Positions 56,353-64,000 of a stretch of 64,000 nucleotides of DNA are shown here, piece after piece (position 1 is the first letter of the stretch; each line of letters begins with the position of its first letter). The translations under genes and the position numbers were made by a program. Source of the DNA: Pseudomonas frederiksbergensis (lineage in GTDB: Bacteria; Pseudomonadota; Gammaproteobacteria; Pseudomonadales; Pseudomonadaceae). The notes beneath the pieces were generated by a model. That model was not told where the DNA came from. It saw only the letters and a program-made list of their open reading frames with translations, and made no database searches. The stretch covers positions 5,042,001 to 5,106,000 of the forward strand of contig NZ_CP018319.1 in assembly GCF_001952935.1 (NCBI RefSeq). Direction: 5' to 3'.

Positions 56353-57570
56353 GTGACACCCTCAATTACCTTATCGACAGCGCCCGACCGCCTGCCCATC
56401 GGCGCGTTGCTCGCGCTGGCCATGACCGGCTTCATCTGCATTGTCACCGAAACATTGCCCGCCGGCCTGTTGCCGCTGATCAGCGAAGGCCTGGCAATTT
56501 CCCCTTCCATGGCTGGCCAGATGGTCACCGCTTATGCGCTGGGCTCGGTGCTGGCGGTCATCCCCATGACCATCGCCACCCGCGGCTGGCGCCGCCGTAA
56601 TGTGCTGTTGCTGACTATCGTCGGTTTCTTGCTGTTCAACTCCATCACCGCGTTGTCATCGCACTACGGCGTGATCCTGGTGGCGCGCTTTTTTGCCGGC
56701 GTCGCGGCTGGCCTGGCCTGGAGCCTGCTGGCCGGCTACGCCAGGCGTATGGTCGCGCCCCATCAACAAGGCAAGGCGCTAGCGCTGGCCATGGTCGGCA
56801 CACCGATTGCCCTTTCACTGGGTGTACCACTCGGCACCTGGCTGGGCGCTCTCGTAGGTTGGCGCACCACTTTCGGCATCATGTCCGTCCTCACACTGGT
56901 GCTGATCGCCTGGGTACTGGTGAAAGTCCCGGACTACCCACCTCAAGCCGCCAGCCAGCGCATGTCATTGCGTACCGTGATGACCACGCCAGGCGTGCGA
57001 CCCGTGCTGGCAGTGGTCATCAGCTGGATGCTGGCGCACAACATTCTCTATACCTACATCGCACCCTTCGTGGCACCAGCGGGATTGGCGGATCGGGTGG
57101 ATGTGGTGTTGTTGGTGTTTGGCATTGCGGCGTTGGTGGGGATTTGGCTGACTGCCAAAAGGGTTGAGGTATCTTTGCGCAAAACGGTGTTGGTGAGCCT
57201 GGCAGCGTTTGCGGCGGTGTGTGTAATGTTTGGCCTTTTGGGCCGCGTGCCGGAGATGATCTATGTCGGCGCAGCGGTTTGGGGGGTGAGCTTCGGCGGA
57301 GCGGCGACGTTGCTGCAAACGGCGCTGGCGGATGCCGCGGGGGATGGGGCAGATGTGGCGTTGTCGCTGAATGTGGTGGCCTGGAATAGTGCGATTGCCG
57401 CGAGTGGTGTCGTGGGCGGAGTGTTGTTGGACAGGTGGGGCGCCGCCTCTTTTCCATGGGCCATGGTGGTGTTGGTCGGGGTGGGGTTGGTGATTGTCTG
57501 GGGGGCTCGGGTTCATGGCTTCAAATCGGGCGCGCGTGCGACTGGAAGGCCCGTTGTTGCGGGGCACTGA
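56353..57570 (+). CDS. MFS exporter, DHA1 type
   Basis: A 405 aa protein with 12 predicted helices, similar to the AraJ/YdhP/purine-efflux group: ETLPAGLLPLISEGLAISPS early, a motif A-like loop (TIATRGWRRRNVL), and LGVPLGTWLGALVGWRTTF. A GTG start at 56353 after AAGGAATC is preferred over the longer in-frame start at 56275, which would overlap the operator. Substrate unknown; control by the divergent TetR is likely. Confidence 0.88.
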   Translation: MTPSITLSTAPDRLPIGALLALAMTGFICIVTETLPAGLLPLISEGLAISPSMAGQMVTAYALGSVLAVIPMTIATRGWRRRNVLLLTIVGFLLFNSITALSSHYGVILVARFFAGVAAGLAWSLLAGYARRMVAPHQQGKALALAMVGTPIALSLGVPLGTWLGALVGWRTTFGIMSVLTLVLIAWVLVKVPDYPPQAASQRMSLRTVMTTPGVRPVLAVVISWMLAHNILYTYIAPFVAPAGLADRVDVVLLVFGIAALVGIWLTAKRVEVSLRKTVLVSLAAFAAVCVMFGLLGRVPEMIYVGAAVWGVSFGGAATLLQTALADAAGDGADVALSLNVVAWNSAIAASGVVGGVLLDRWGAASFPWAMVVLVGVGLVIVWGARVHGFKSGARATGRPVVAGH

Positions 57571-57607
57571 ACCATAAAAAAGGGTTGAAAAGAAGGCTTT
57601 GGAAATC

Positions 57608-57655
57608 GCCAGAAGAAAGTACAAAAAACGTTAGTTAATCGTTCTTTCTGCTGGC
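57608..57655. terminator. Hairpin between convergent MFS gene and acoR
   Basis: GCCAGAAGAAAG and CTTTCTGCTGGC pair with one mismatch across a 24-base AT-rich loop. It is placed between two convergent stops. Confidence 0.45.
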
Positions 57656-57663
57656 TTTCAGGC

Positions 57664-59577
57664 TCATTCAACCTGGCTTCTACCCGGCATCTCTATGCCG
57701 TGCTGATGCACCCGCCGATACAGCGTTGCCCGAGAGATGCCCAAAGCCTTGGCGGCGGCGGTGGGTTTCCAGCGATGACGCACCAGGGCATCGAGCAGTG
57801 CTTGGCGTTCGGGGCTCGCGCCGCAATCGTTGGTGTCGCTGAAACTTGGGCCGTTAAGCCTGTGGCCTTGCAGTTGCTCGGGCAAATGGCTGACCTGAAT
57901 CAGGTTTGTATCGCACACCGCGCAGGCATAACGCAGCACGTGGCGTAACTGGCGAACGTTACCTGGCCAGCGGTAGCCAAGCAGGCATTCCAGCGCCGCG
58001 CTTCCCAGTTGCATGGGTTCTGCGCAAATCGTCGATTCTTCATCGAGAATCCTGTTGATCAGCGCCAGGCGGTCACTGCGTTCGCGCAGCGGCGGTAACT
58101 GGAAGCGGGCTCCACTCAAACGAAAGTACAGGTCTTCGCGAAATTCGCCCGCGGCGACCAGTGCTTCCAGATCGCGGTGACTGGCGCAGATGACCTGAAG
58201 GTCGATCGCTTTGCGCCGTGAAGCTCCCAGTGGTGCCACTTCACCTTCGGCCAGAACCCGCAGCAGACGGGTTTGCAAGAGCAGGGGCATGTCGCCGATT
58301 TCATCGAGAAACAGCGTGCCGCCGTCGGCTTGCTCCAGCAGACCTTGCATGCCCTTGCTCGAGGCGCCCGTGAAAGCACCGGCGACATAGCCAAATAATT
58401 CGCTTTCGATCAGGTTCTCCGGGATCGCCGCGCAGTTCACTGCAACGAACGGACGCTCACGGCGCTGGCTGGCCTGGTGCAACTGACGGGCGAAGACTTC
58501 CTTGCCGGAGCCGGTCTCACCCTGGATCAGCACCGGCAGGTTGCGGTCTTTGACCCGCACTGCAAGGCGCAGGCTTTCTTCCAGTCGCGGATCGAGCTCG
58601 GCGGGTGTCAATACAGGACGCGATGGGGTGCGTTTCACCCGACGTGGACCGCGGAGTCGTCCATGCAGCGCAGGGTGGCCACCTTGGCCGTGAAGCACGC
58701 AGAGCGATTCGTCGCTGGCCCGATGCAACAACTGCTGATCGAACACCTGGCCGATGTGTTCCGGCAGTTGGCCAAAGCTTTGCAGCAGCAACTGCCGAGC
58801 CGCCGGGTTCAGTGCCTGCAAACGGCCGTCATCATCCCAGGCGAGCAAGTAATCGGGTTGGCTGTCGACGTAGCCGGGGCTGTTGTGGGCTCGCAGCACC
58901 CAGTAACCCTGGGCACTGTTCATGAAAAACGCCTGTTCGATTTCCCGTGCGCTTTGCACCACCATCTGCCGGATCAAATGTTGGGAGCGGCGGTCGTCCG
59001 GGGAACTCACTGCGGACACGTCGAGCACTCCGAGCAATTCGCCTCGCGGGTCGAAGACCGGCGCGGCCGAGCAGGTAAGGCCGATGAACGCGGCGCGAAA
59101 GTGATCGCGTTTGTGCACCGTGATCGGTGTTCTCGCTGTCAGCACCGCAGCCACGCCACAGGTGCCTTCTTCGCCTTCTGACCAGCAAGTGCCCAAGTAC
59201 AGGCCGGCTTTACGGCAGTCATTGCGGATGGAGGTTTCCACGCGATAGTCGATGGTCTGACCCTGGGCATCGGTCAGCAGCACGCAGTAGTTAGCGTCAC
59301 GCACGCGACCGTGGAGGCGGGCGACTTCTTCGCTGGCAATGCGCAAGAACAACTCGGAACGCTCGCGGCATTCCTGCAGCACGTTCTGCGAAAGGATCCG
59401 TGGCCCTTGCAATGAGCCAGGGTCCAGATGGTGTTGCTCCATGGAGCGGCGCCAGGAGTCGAGTATCAAGCCCGGCACAGGCAACTGCGGCAGGTGTTCG
59501 GCATTTTTCAAAACACGGCTGACGCAATCCACATGCGCCTTCGAGTGTGCGGAAAGCATTAAGGCCTCCGGTTCCAT
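57664..59577 (-). CDS. acoR: Sigma-54-dependent activator of acetoin catabolism
   Basis: A 637 aa AcoR-type activator. The N-terminal GAF-like sensor has GLYLGTCWSEGEEGTCGVAA, and the following region has VFDPRGELLGVLDVSAVSS. The AAA+ domain has Walker A LIQGETGSGKEVFARQLH, the sigma-54 loop GAFTGASSKG and GGTLFLDEIGDMPLLLQ. The Fis-type helix-turn-helix ends the protein (AAAKALGISRATLYRRVHQH). Divergent from acoXABC, it should act on the -24/-12 promoter at 59789 from the palindrome at 59651. Confidence 0.93.
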   Translation of the reverse strand: MEPEALMLSAHSKAHVDCVSRVLKNAEHLPQLPVPGLILDSWRRSMEQHHLDPGSLQGPRILSQNVLQECRERSELFLRIASEEVARLHGRVRDANYCVLLTDAQGQTIDYRVETSIRNDCRKAGLYLGTCWSEGEEGTCGVAAVLTARTPITVHKRDHFRAAFIGLTCSAAPVFDPRGELLGVLDVSAVSSPDDRRSQHLIRQMVVQSAREIEQAFFMNSAQGYWVLRAHNSPGYVDSQPDYLLAWDDDGRLQALNPAARQLLLQSFGQLPEHIGQVFDQQLLHRASDESLCVLHGQGGHPALHGRLRGPRRVKRTPSRPVLTPAELDPRLEESLRLAVRVKDRNLPVLIQGETGSGKEVFARQLHQASQRRERPFVAVNCAAIPENLIESELFGYVAGAFTGASSKGMQGLLEQADGGTLFLDEIGDMPLLLQTRLLRVLAEGEVAPLGASRRKAIDLQVICASHRDLEALVAAGEFREDLYFRLSGARFQLPPLRERSDRLALINRILDEESTICAEPMQLGSAALECLLGYRWPGNVRQLRHVLRYACAVCDTNLIQVSHLPEQLQGHRLNGPSFSDTNDCGASPERQALLDALVRHRWKPTAAAKALGISRATLYRRVHQHGIEMPGRSQVE

Positions 59578-59650
59578 CTTCTTTTAGTTGTGCGGCTATT
59601 AAGCGCCGTTCATTGGTCGCAGACAAGGGCCGGGTCTCCCAGGGTTGGCG

Positions 59651-59669
59651 GTGAGACGCAACGTCTCAC
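59651..59669. promoter_or_regulatory. Palindromic upstream activator site for AcoR
   Basis: GTGAGACGCAACGTCTCAC has perfect eight-base arms. A weaker second copy, ATGACGCGTCTCAT, is at 59699-59712. They lie about 140 and 90 bases before the -24 element, normal for sigma-54 enhancers, and 74 bases from the acoR start, so self-control is also possible. Confidence 0.75.
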
Positions 59670-59788
59670 GGTCTCGCCGCCACCTCGTGCAGCCTGACAT
59701 GACGCGTCTCATTCGGGCTTGATTCGACCACCCTCGGGTTCTCGCGGGACCGCTCTACGACGGGCTTGTGCAGGTATTTTGGCGGATC

Positions 59789-59804
59789 TGGCATCGGCTT
59801 TGCT
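59789..59804 (+). promoter_or_regulatory. Sigma-54 promoter of the aco operon
   Basis: TGGCATCGGCTTTGCT: GG and GC ten bases apart, close to TGGCACG-N4-TTGCT. A transcript start near 59816 would give a leader of about 40 bases to the small ORF at 59858. Confidence 0.85.
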
Positions 59805-59857
59805 CTAGCTCTGGCAACCAGCCCGACTGGCAACCCAAAAATAAAAAGAGGTGCCCG

Positions 59858-59905
59858 ATGTCCTGCCCAGCCCTTTTCCCTGTTCTGCCCGCGGTGGCGT
59901 CATGA
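59858..59905 (+). CDS. 15-codon upstream ORF coupled to acoX
   Basis: ATG 59858 has the only strong ribosome site of this leader (AAGAGG, six bases before it). The peptide is MSCPALFPVLPAVAS, and its TGA overlaps the acoX ATG (ATGA). acoX itself has no good site, so its translation probably depends on this ORF. Confidence 0.55.
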   Translation: MSCPALFPVLPAVAS

Positions 59906-60960
59906 GTCGTGAGCCGCTGACCGTAGGCATCATCGCCAACCCGGCATCCGGTCGGGACGTGCGGCGCCTGACCGCCAACGCCGGGCTGTTTTCCAGCACC
60001 GACAAGGTCTCGGTGATCCAGCGCTTGCTGGCTGCGTTTGGCGCCACGGGCATCGAGCGGGTGCTGATGCCCACCGACATGACCGGCATCGCCGCCGCTG
60101 TGCTGAAAAACAGCCACGGTCGCCAGGCTCGCAGCAGTCACTGGCCGGCCCTTGAGTTCCTCGACCTGACCCTGCGCCAAAGTGTCGAGGACACCCGTCA
60201 CGCGGCGCGCTGGATGGCCGAACGCGGCGTTGCCCTGATCGCCGTGCTGGGCGGCGACGGCACTCACAAGGCGGTAGCCGCCGAAGTCGGCGATGTTCCG
60301 CTGCTGACCCTGTCCACTGGCACCAACAACGCCTTTCCGGAACTGCGTGAAGCCACCAGCGCCGGGTTGGCCGGCGGGCTGTTTGCCAGTGGGCGGATCC
60401 CGCCCGAGATCGCTTTGCGCCGCAATAAACGCTTGCTGGTGCGCGAGCTGAGTCGTGGCCTGTGCGAGATGGCCCTGGTGGACGTGGCGGTGTCCTCGTT
60501 GCCCTTCGTCGGCGCCCGGGCCATCAGTCGCGGAGCCGATCTGGCCGAGGTGTTTGTGACTTTCGCTGAACCGCAGTCCATTGGCATCTCGGCCCTTTGC
60601 GGCTTGTGGTTTCCCGTGTCACGTCAGGCTCCGGGCGGGGCCTGGATGCGCCTCGATGCGCAATCTCCAGAAGCACTGCTGGTGCCTTTGGCTCCCGGCC
60701 TGCTGCAAGGCTGCGGTGTACTCGCTGCCGCAAGCCTTGAACCCGGCGTCGCTCATGGTCTGTGCCTGGCCAGCGGCACCCTGGCTCTGGATGGCGAGCG
60801 CGAGATCGAATTCAACGCCCATGACCGGCCCACGGTCACCCTCGATGCCGGTGGTCCGCTGAGCATCGACGTCAACGCGGCCCTGGCCTATGCCGCGCAA
60901 CAGCGACTTCTGGCCATCGGCCGTGAACACCCGCAACACCCTTTGAACCTTGCACCTTGA
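59902..60960 (+). CDS. acoX: AcoX, ATP-NAD kinase-like protein of the acetoin operon
   Basis: 352 aa from ATG 59902. The start MSREPLTVGIIANPASGRDV and the block IAVLGGDGTHKAVAAEVGDV resemble the NAD/diacylglycerol kinase fold with its GGDGT motif. AcoX is found first in many aco operons, but its reaction is not known to me; it is not needed for the dehydrogenase itself. A GTG at 59851 would add 17 residues but sits too close to the ribosome site. Confidence 0.9.
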   Translation: MSREPLTVGIIANPASGRDVRRLTANAGLFSSTDKVSVIQRLLAAFGATGIERVLMPTDMTGIAAAVLKNSHGRQARSSHWPALEFLDLTLRQSVEDTRHAARWMAERGVALIAVLGGDGTHKAVAAEVGDVPLLTLSTGTNNAFPELREATSAGLAGGLFASGRIPPEIALRRNKRLLVRELSRGLCEMALVDVAVSSLPFVGARAISRGADLAEVFVTFAEPQSIGISALCGLWFPVSRQAPGGAWMRLDAQSPEALLVPLAPGLLQGCGVLAAASLEPGVAHGLCLASGTLALDGEREIEFNAHDRPTVTLDAGGPLSIDVNAALAYAAQQRLLAIGREHPQHPLNLAP

Positions 60961-60993
60961 AACTTGAGCCTCAAGACACCCTGGAGAATAAAA

Positions 60994-61971
60994 ATGTCGA
61001 CACAGCTGACCGCTGATCAATTGCTGCATGCCTACCAGGTGATGCGCACCATCCGCGTTTTCGAAGAACGCTTGCACGTGGAATTCGCTACCGGCGAGAT
61101 TCCCGGTTTCGTCCATCTGTATGCCGGCGAAGAAGCTTCAGCCGCCGGGGTCATGGCCCACTTGGGTGATGACGATTGCATTGCCTCCAACCACCGTGGT
61201 CACGGCCACTGCATTGCCAAAGGCGTCGATGTGTACGGGATGATGGCCGAGATTTACGGCAAGAAAACCGGGGTCTGCCAAGGCAAGGGTGGCTCCATGC
61301 ACATCGCCGATTTCGAGAAGGGCATGCTCGGTGCCAACGGCATAGTGGGGGCCGGTGCGCCGCTGATCGTAGGCGCGGCCCTGGCCGCCAAACTCAAGGG
61401 GACTGACAGCGTTGCGGTGGTGTTTTTCGGTGACGGCGGCTCCAACGAAGGGGCGGTCTTCGAAGCGATGAACATGGCCTCGGTGTGGAATCTGCCGTGC
61501 CTGTTCATTGCCGAGAACAACGGTTATGCCGAAGCCACGGCCTCCAACTGGTCGGTGGCCTGCGATCACATCGCCGACCGCGCTGCCGGTTTCGGCATGC
61601 CCGGGGTCACGGTGGACGGCTTCGACTTTTTCGCCGTTCACGAAGCCGCCGGTGCCGCCGTGGAGCGAGCCCGGGCCGGGGAGGGGCCGTCACTGATCGA
61701 GGTCAAGCTGACTCGCTATTACGGTCACTTTGAGGGCGACGCCCAGACCTATCGGGCGCCGGACGAGGTCAAGCATTTCCGCGAGCACAACGACTGCCTG
61801 ATGCAGTTTCGCGAGCGCACTCTCCGTGCCGGGCGGGTGCAGGCCAGTCAGTTGGACCAGATCGACAGCGATGTCGACCTGCTGATCGAGAACGCCGTGC
61901 GCAAGGCCAAGTCCGATCCCAAACCGAGCGCGGCCGATCTGCTCTCCGACGTCTACGTTTCCTATCCCTGA
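60994..61971 (+). CDS. acoA: Acetoin dehydrogenase E1 component, alpha subunit
   Basis: 325 aa, thiamine diphosphate-dependent. The cofactor motif runs from GDGGSNEGAVFEAMNM to the NN of AENNGY. RGHGHCIAKGVD and GKGGSMHIADFEKGMLGANG are typical of acetoin and other branched E1-alpha chains. With AcoB it splits acetoin and passes the acetyl unit to AcoC. CTGGAG lies before the ATG. It is 33 bases after acoX. Confidence 0.95.
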   Translation: MSTQLTADQLLHAYQVMRTIRVFEERLHVEFATGEIPGFVHLYAGEEASAAGVMAHLGDDDCIASNHRGHGHCIAKGVDVYGMMAEIYGKKTGVCQGKGGSMHIADFEKGMLGANGIVGAGAPLIVGAALAAKLKGTDSVAVVFFGDGGSNEGAVFEAMNMASVWNLPCLFIAENNGYAEATASNWSVACDHIADRAAGFGMPGVTVDGFDFFAVHEAAGAAVERARAGEGPSLIEVKLTRYYGHFEGDAQTYRAPDEVKHFREHNDCLMQFRERTLRAGRVQASQLDQIDSDVDLLIENAVRKAKSDPKPSAADLLSDVYVSYP

Positions 61972-62006
61972 ACACGCCCCCTATAACAAGAATCGAGACC
62001 TTCATC

Positions 62007-63026
62007 ATGGCGAGAAAAATCAGTTATCAGCAGGCAATCAACGAAGCGCTGGCCCAGGAAATGCGCCGCGACCCCAGCGTGTTCATCATGGGTGAGGACG
62101 TCGCCGGCGGTGCCGGTGCCCCCGGTGAAAACGACGCCTGGGGCGGGGTGCTGGGCGTGACCAAGGGCCTTTATCACCAATTCCCTGGGCGAGTGCTGGA
62201 CACGCCATTGTCGGAGTTGGGTTATGTCGGTGCTGCAGTGGGCGCCGCGACCTGTGGTGTGCGCCCGGTGTGCGAATTGATGTTTGTCGACTTCGCCGGT
62301 TGCTGCCTGGACCAGATCCTCAATCAGGCGGCCAAGTTTCGCTACATGTTCGGTGGCAAGGCCTCCACGCCCCTGGTGATCCGCACGATGGTCGGTGCCG
62401 GGTTGCGGGCCGCCGCCCAGCACTCGCAGATGCTGACCTCGTTGTGGACCCACATTCCAGGGCTGAAAGTGGTTTGCCCGTCGTCGCCTTATGACGCCAA
62501 AGGCTTGTTGATCCAGGCCATCCGCGACAATGACCCGGTGATCTTTTGTGAACACAAAATGCTCTACAGCATGCAGGGTGAAGTACCGGAAGAGCTCTAT
62601 ACCATTCCCTTCGGCGAAGCCAACTTCCTGCGTGATGGCAAGGACGTGACGCTGGTCTCCTATGGCCGCACCGTCAACACGGCGATGGACGCCGCGCGCA
62701 ATCTGGCCGCACGCGGCATCGACTGCGAGGTGATCGACCTGCGCACCACCAGCCCATTGGACGAAGACAGCATTCTCGAAAGCGTGGAAAAGACCGGGCG
62801 CCTGGTGGTGATCGACGAAGCCAACCCGCGCTGTTCCATGGCCACGGACATCTCGGCCCTGGTGGCGCAAAAAGCTTTCGCCTCGCTCAAGGCGCCGATC
62901 GAGATGGTGACTGCGCCGCACACGCCGGTGCCGTTCTCTGATGCTTTGGAGGACCTCTATATTCCCGACGCGGCGAAGATCGAAAGCGCCGTGCTCAAGC
63001 TGATTGAGTGGAGCAAGCGTTCATGA
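62007..63026 (+). CDS. acoB: Acetoin dehydrogenase E1 component, beta subunit
   Basis: 339 aa. The transketolase-type pyrimidine domain (FIMGEDVAGGAGAPGENDAW and TPLSELGYVGAAVGAA) precedes the C-terminal domain (VIDLRTTSPLDEDSILESVE). It completes the E1 tetramer with AcoA. The stop overlaps the acoC start by four bases (ATGA). Confidence 0.95.
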   Translation: MARKISYQQAINEALAQEMRRDPSVFIMGEDVAGGAGAPGENDAWGGVLGVTKGLYHQFPGRVLDTPLSELGYVGAAVGAATCGVRPVCELMFVDFAGCCLDQILNQAAKFRYMFGGKASTPLVIRTMVGAGLRAAAQHSQMLTSLWTHIPGLKVVCPSSPYDAKGLLIQAIRDNDPVIFCEHKMLYSMQGEVPEELYTIPFGEANFLRDGKDVTLVSYGRTVNTAMDAARNLAARGIDCEVIDLRTTSPLDEDSILESVEKTGRLVVIDEANPRCSMATDISALVAQKAFASLKAPIEMVTAPHTPVPFSDALEDLYIPDAAKIESAVLKLIEWSKRS

Positions 63027-64000
63027 GCCAGATCCATACCCTGACCATGCCCAAGTGGGGCCTGTCCATGACCGAGGGACGGGTCGATGTCTGGCTCAAG
63101 GAGGAGGGCCAGGCTATCGCCAAGGGCGACGAAGTGCTGGATGTCGAAACCGACAAAATTTCCAGCAGTGTCGAGGCGCCGTTTTCCGGGGTGCTTCGTC
63201 GGCAGATCGCCCGCCAGGATGAAACCCTGGCGGTGGGTGCGTTGCTCGGCATCGTGGTCGACGGCGAAGCCAGCGAGGCGGAGATCGAAGCGGTGGTCGA
63301 GCAGTTTCAAGCCGCGTTCGTGCCCGGTGACGGTGCCGAAGAAGACAGCGGGCCGAAACCGCAAAAGGTCGAGCTGGACGGGCGGTTGATCCGTTACTTC
63401 GAGCGCGGCGATGGAGGTGTGCCGTTGGTGCTGGTCCATGGCTTTGGCGGTGACCTGAACAACTGGATGTTCAATCACGAAGCATTAGCCGCCGGCCGCC
63501 GGGTGATTGCGCTGGATCTGCCGGGCCATGGCGAGTCGACCAAACAGCTGGAGCGTGGAGACCTGGATGAGCTGAGCGGCGTAGTGCTGGCATTGCTCGA
63601 TCACCTAGACATTCCCGCAGCGCATCTGGTGGGGCACTCCATGGGCGGCGCGGTGTCGCTGAACACTGCGCGTCTGGCTCCGCAGCGGGTACGGTCCCTG
63701 ACTTTGATCGGCAGCGCCGGTCTGGGCGAGGACATCAACGGCGATTACCTGCAAGGCTTTGTCGAGGCTACCAACCGCAATGCCCTCAAGCCACAGTTGG
63801 TGCAACTGTTCTCCAACCCCGAGCTGGTCAACCGGCAGATGCTCGAAGACATGCTCAAGTACAAGCGCCTGGAAGGGGTGGACGCGGCATTGAGAATGCT
63901 GGTTTCGGGCCTGTTTACCGAGGGCCGGCAACAACTGGATCTGCGCCACGTGGTGCAGGAAGGTCAGCTGCCAGTGTTGCTGGTCTGGGGCAGTGACGAT
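63023..64000 (+). CDS. acoC: Acetoin dehydrogenase E2: lipoyl domain fused to an alpha/beta hydrolase (3' end outside window)
   Basis: 326 codons are visible. The lipoyl domain covers 1-80, with the modified lysine K45 in DVETDKISS. From about residue 120 the chain is an alpha/beta hydrolase: LVHGFGGDLNNWMF, then the nucleophile elbow VGHSMGG. The usual E2 acyltransferase domain and E3-binding segment are absent. This form is known for Pseudomonas AcoC and implies a different way of releasing the acetyl group. Acetoin dehydrogenase E3 and butanediol dehydrogenase, often next, are beyond the edge. Confidence 0.93.
   Translation, partial: MSQIHTLTMPKWGLSMTEGRVDVWLKEEGQAIAKGDEVLDVETDKISSSVEAPFSGVLRRQIARQDETLAVGALLGIVVDGEASEAEIEAVVEQFQAAFVPGDGAEEDSGPKPQKVELDGRLIRYFERGDGGVPLVLVHGFGGDLNNWMFNHEALAAGRRVIALDLPGHGESTKQLERGDLDELSGVVLALLDHLDIPAAHLVGHSMGGAVSLNTARLAPQRVRSLTLIGSAGLGEDINGDYLQGFVEATNRNALKPQLVQLFSNPELVNRQMLEDMLKYKRLEGVDAALRMLVSGLFTEGRQQLDLRHVVQEGQLPVLLVWGSDD

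Overview
The window is a 64 kb piece of a Pseudomonas chromosome, most likely from the P. fluorescens group. Support comes from the gene content (cti, the TTG-started gacA with uvrC-pgsA-tRNA-Gly, the hydroxybutyrate locus with its sigma-54 regulator, and an aco operon with acoX). It also comes from a dense population of pseudomonad REP elements (core GTGGGAGCGGGCTTGCTCGCG) and a second family of palindromic ~108 bp elements with GATCGTTCCCACGC ends. I see no prophage, integron, insertion sequence with a transposase, or CRISPR array.

Layout. 1-5.4 kb: the 5' part of metH (B12-dependent methionine synthase), cti and nfuA. 5.5-15.3 kb: a cobalamin/cobalt block made of two divergent operons, each behind its own cobalamin riboswitch. 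The minus-strand arm is cbtB-cbtA-cobE-cobM. The plus-strand arm is cobW-cobN-chlI/chlD. In this arm an in-frame REP doublet sits inside cobN, and the chelatase ATPase gene carries a near-textbook -1 programmed frameshift signal that fuses it to a VWA domain. 15.3-23.5 kb: a phospholipase D-like protein with a duplicated 3' end, an old-yellow-enzyme reductase, a DHA2 efflux pump with a divergent LysR regulator, a TerC/CBS/CorC membrane protein behind a possible leader ORF, and a frameshifted thioredoxin-like gene.

23.8-30.7 kb: a catabolic cluster with a sigma-54-type promoter, comprising a polar amino acid ABC transporter, RidA, an IclR regulator, a PLP enzyme of the D-threonine aldolase/D-serine dehydratase fold, and a 2-keto-3-deoxygluconate kinase. 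I infer use of an amino sugar acid such as D-glucosaminate. 30.7-34.8 kb: a parvulin, a hybrid histidine kinase and a PilT/PilU ATPase. 34.9-41 kb: ketone-body (3-hydroxybutyrate/acetoacetate) use, with ligase, dehydrogenase, GntP permease and a sigma-54 activator. 41-46.6 kb: a Yej-type peptide ABC importer. 46.7-51.2 kb: a second parvulin, a P. fragi-type lipase, a DAHP synthase behind an aromatic-residue attenuator plus a second small ORF, a nitrilase-family hydrolase and a GNAT acetyltransferase.

51.3-54.5 kb: gacA-uvrC-pgsA-tRNA-Gly. 54.5-55.5 kb: a decayed stretch after the tRNA. 55.6-57.6 kb: a TetR regulator and a divergent MFS pump sharing an operator pair. 57.7-64 kb: acoR and the divergent acoXABC acetoin dehydrogenase operon, with a sigma-54 promoter and a palindromic upstream site; acoC runs off the window. 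Three separate loci here have strong -24/-12 promoter matches, so sigma-54 control of carbon and nitrogen use is a recurring theme.
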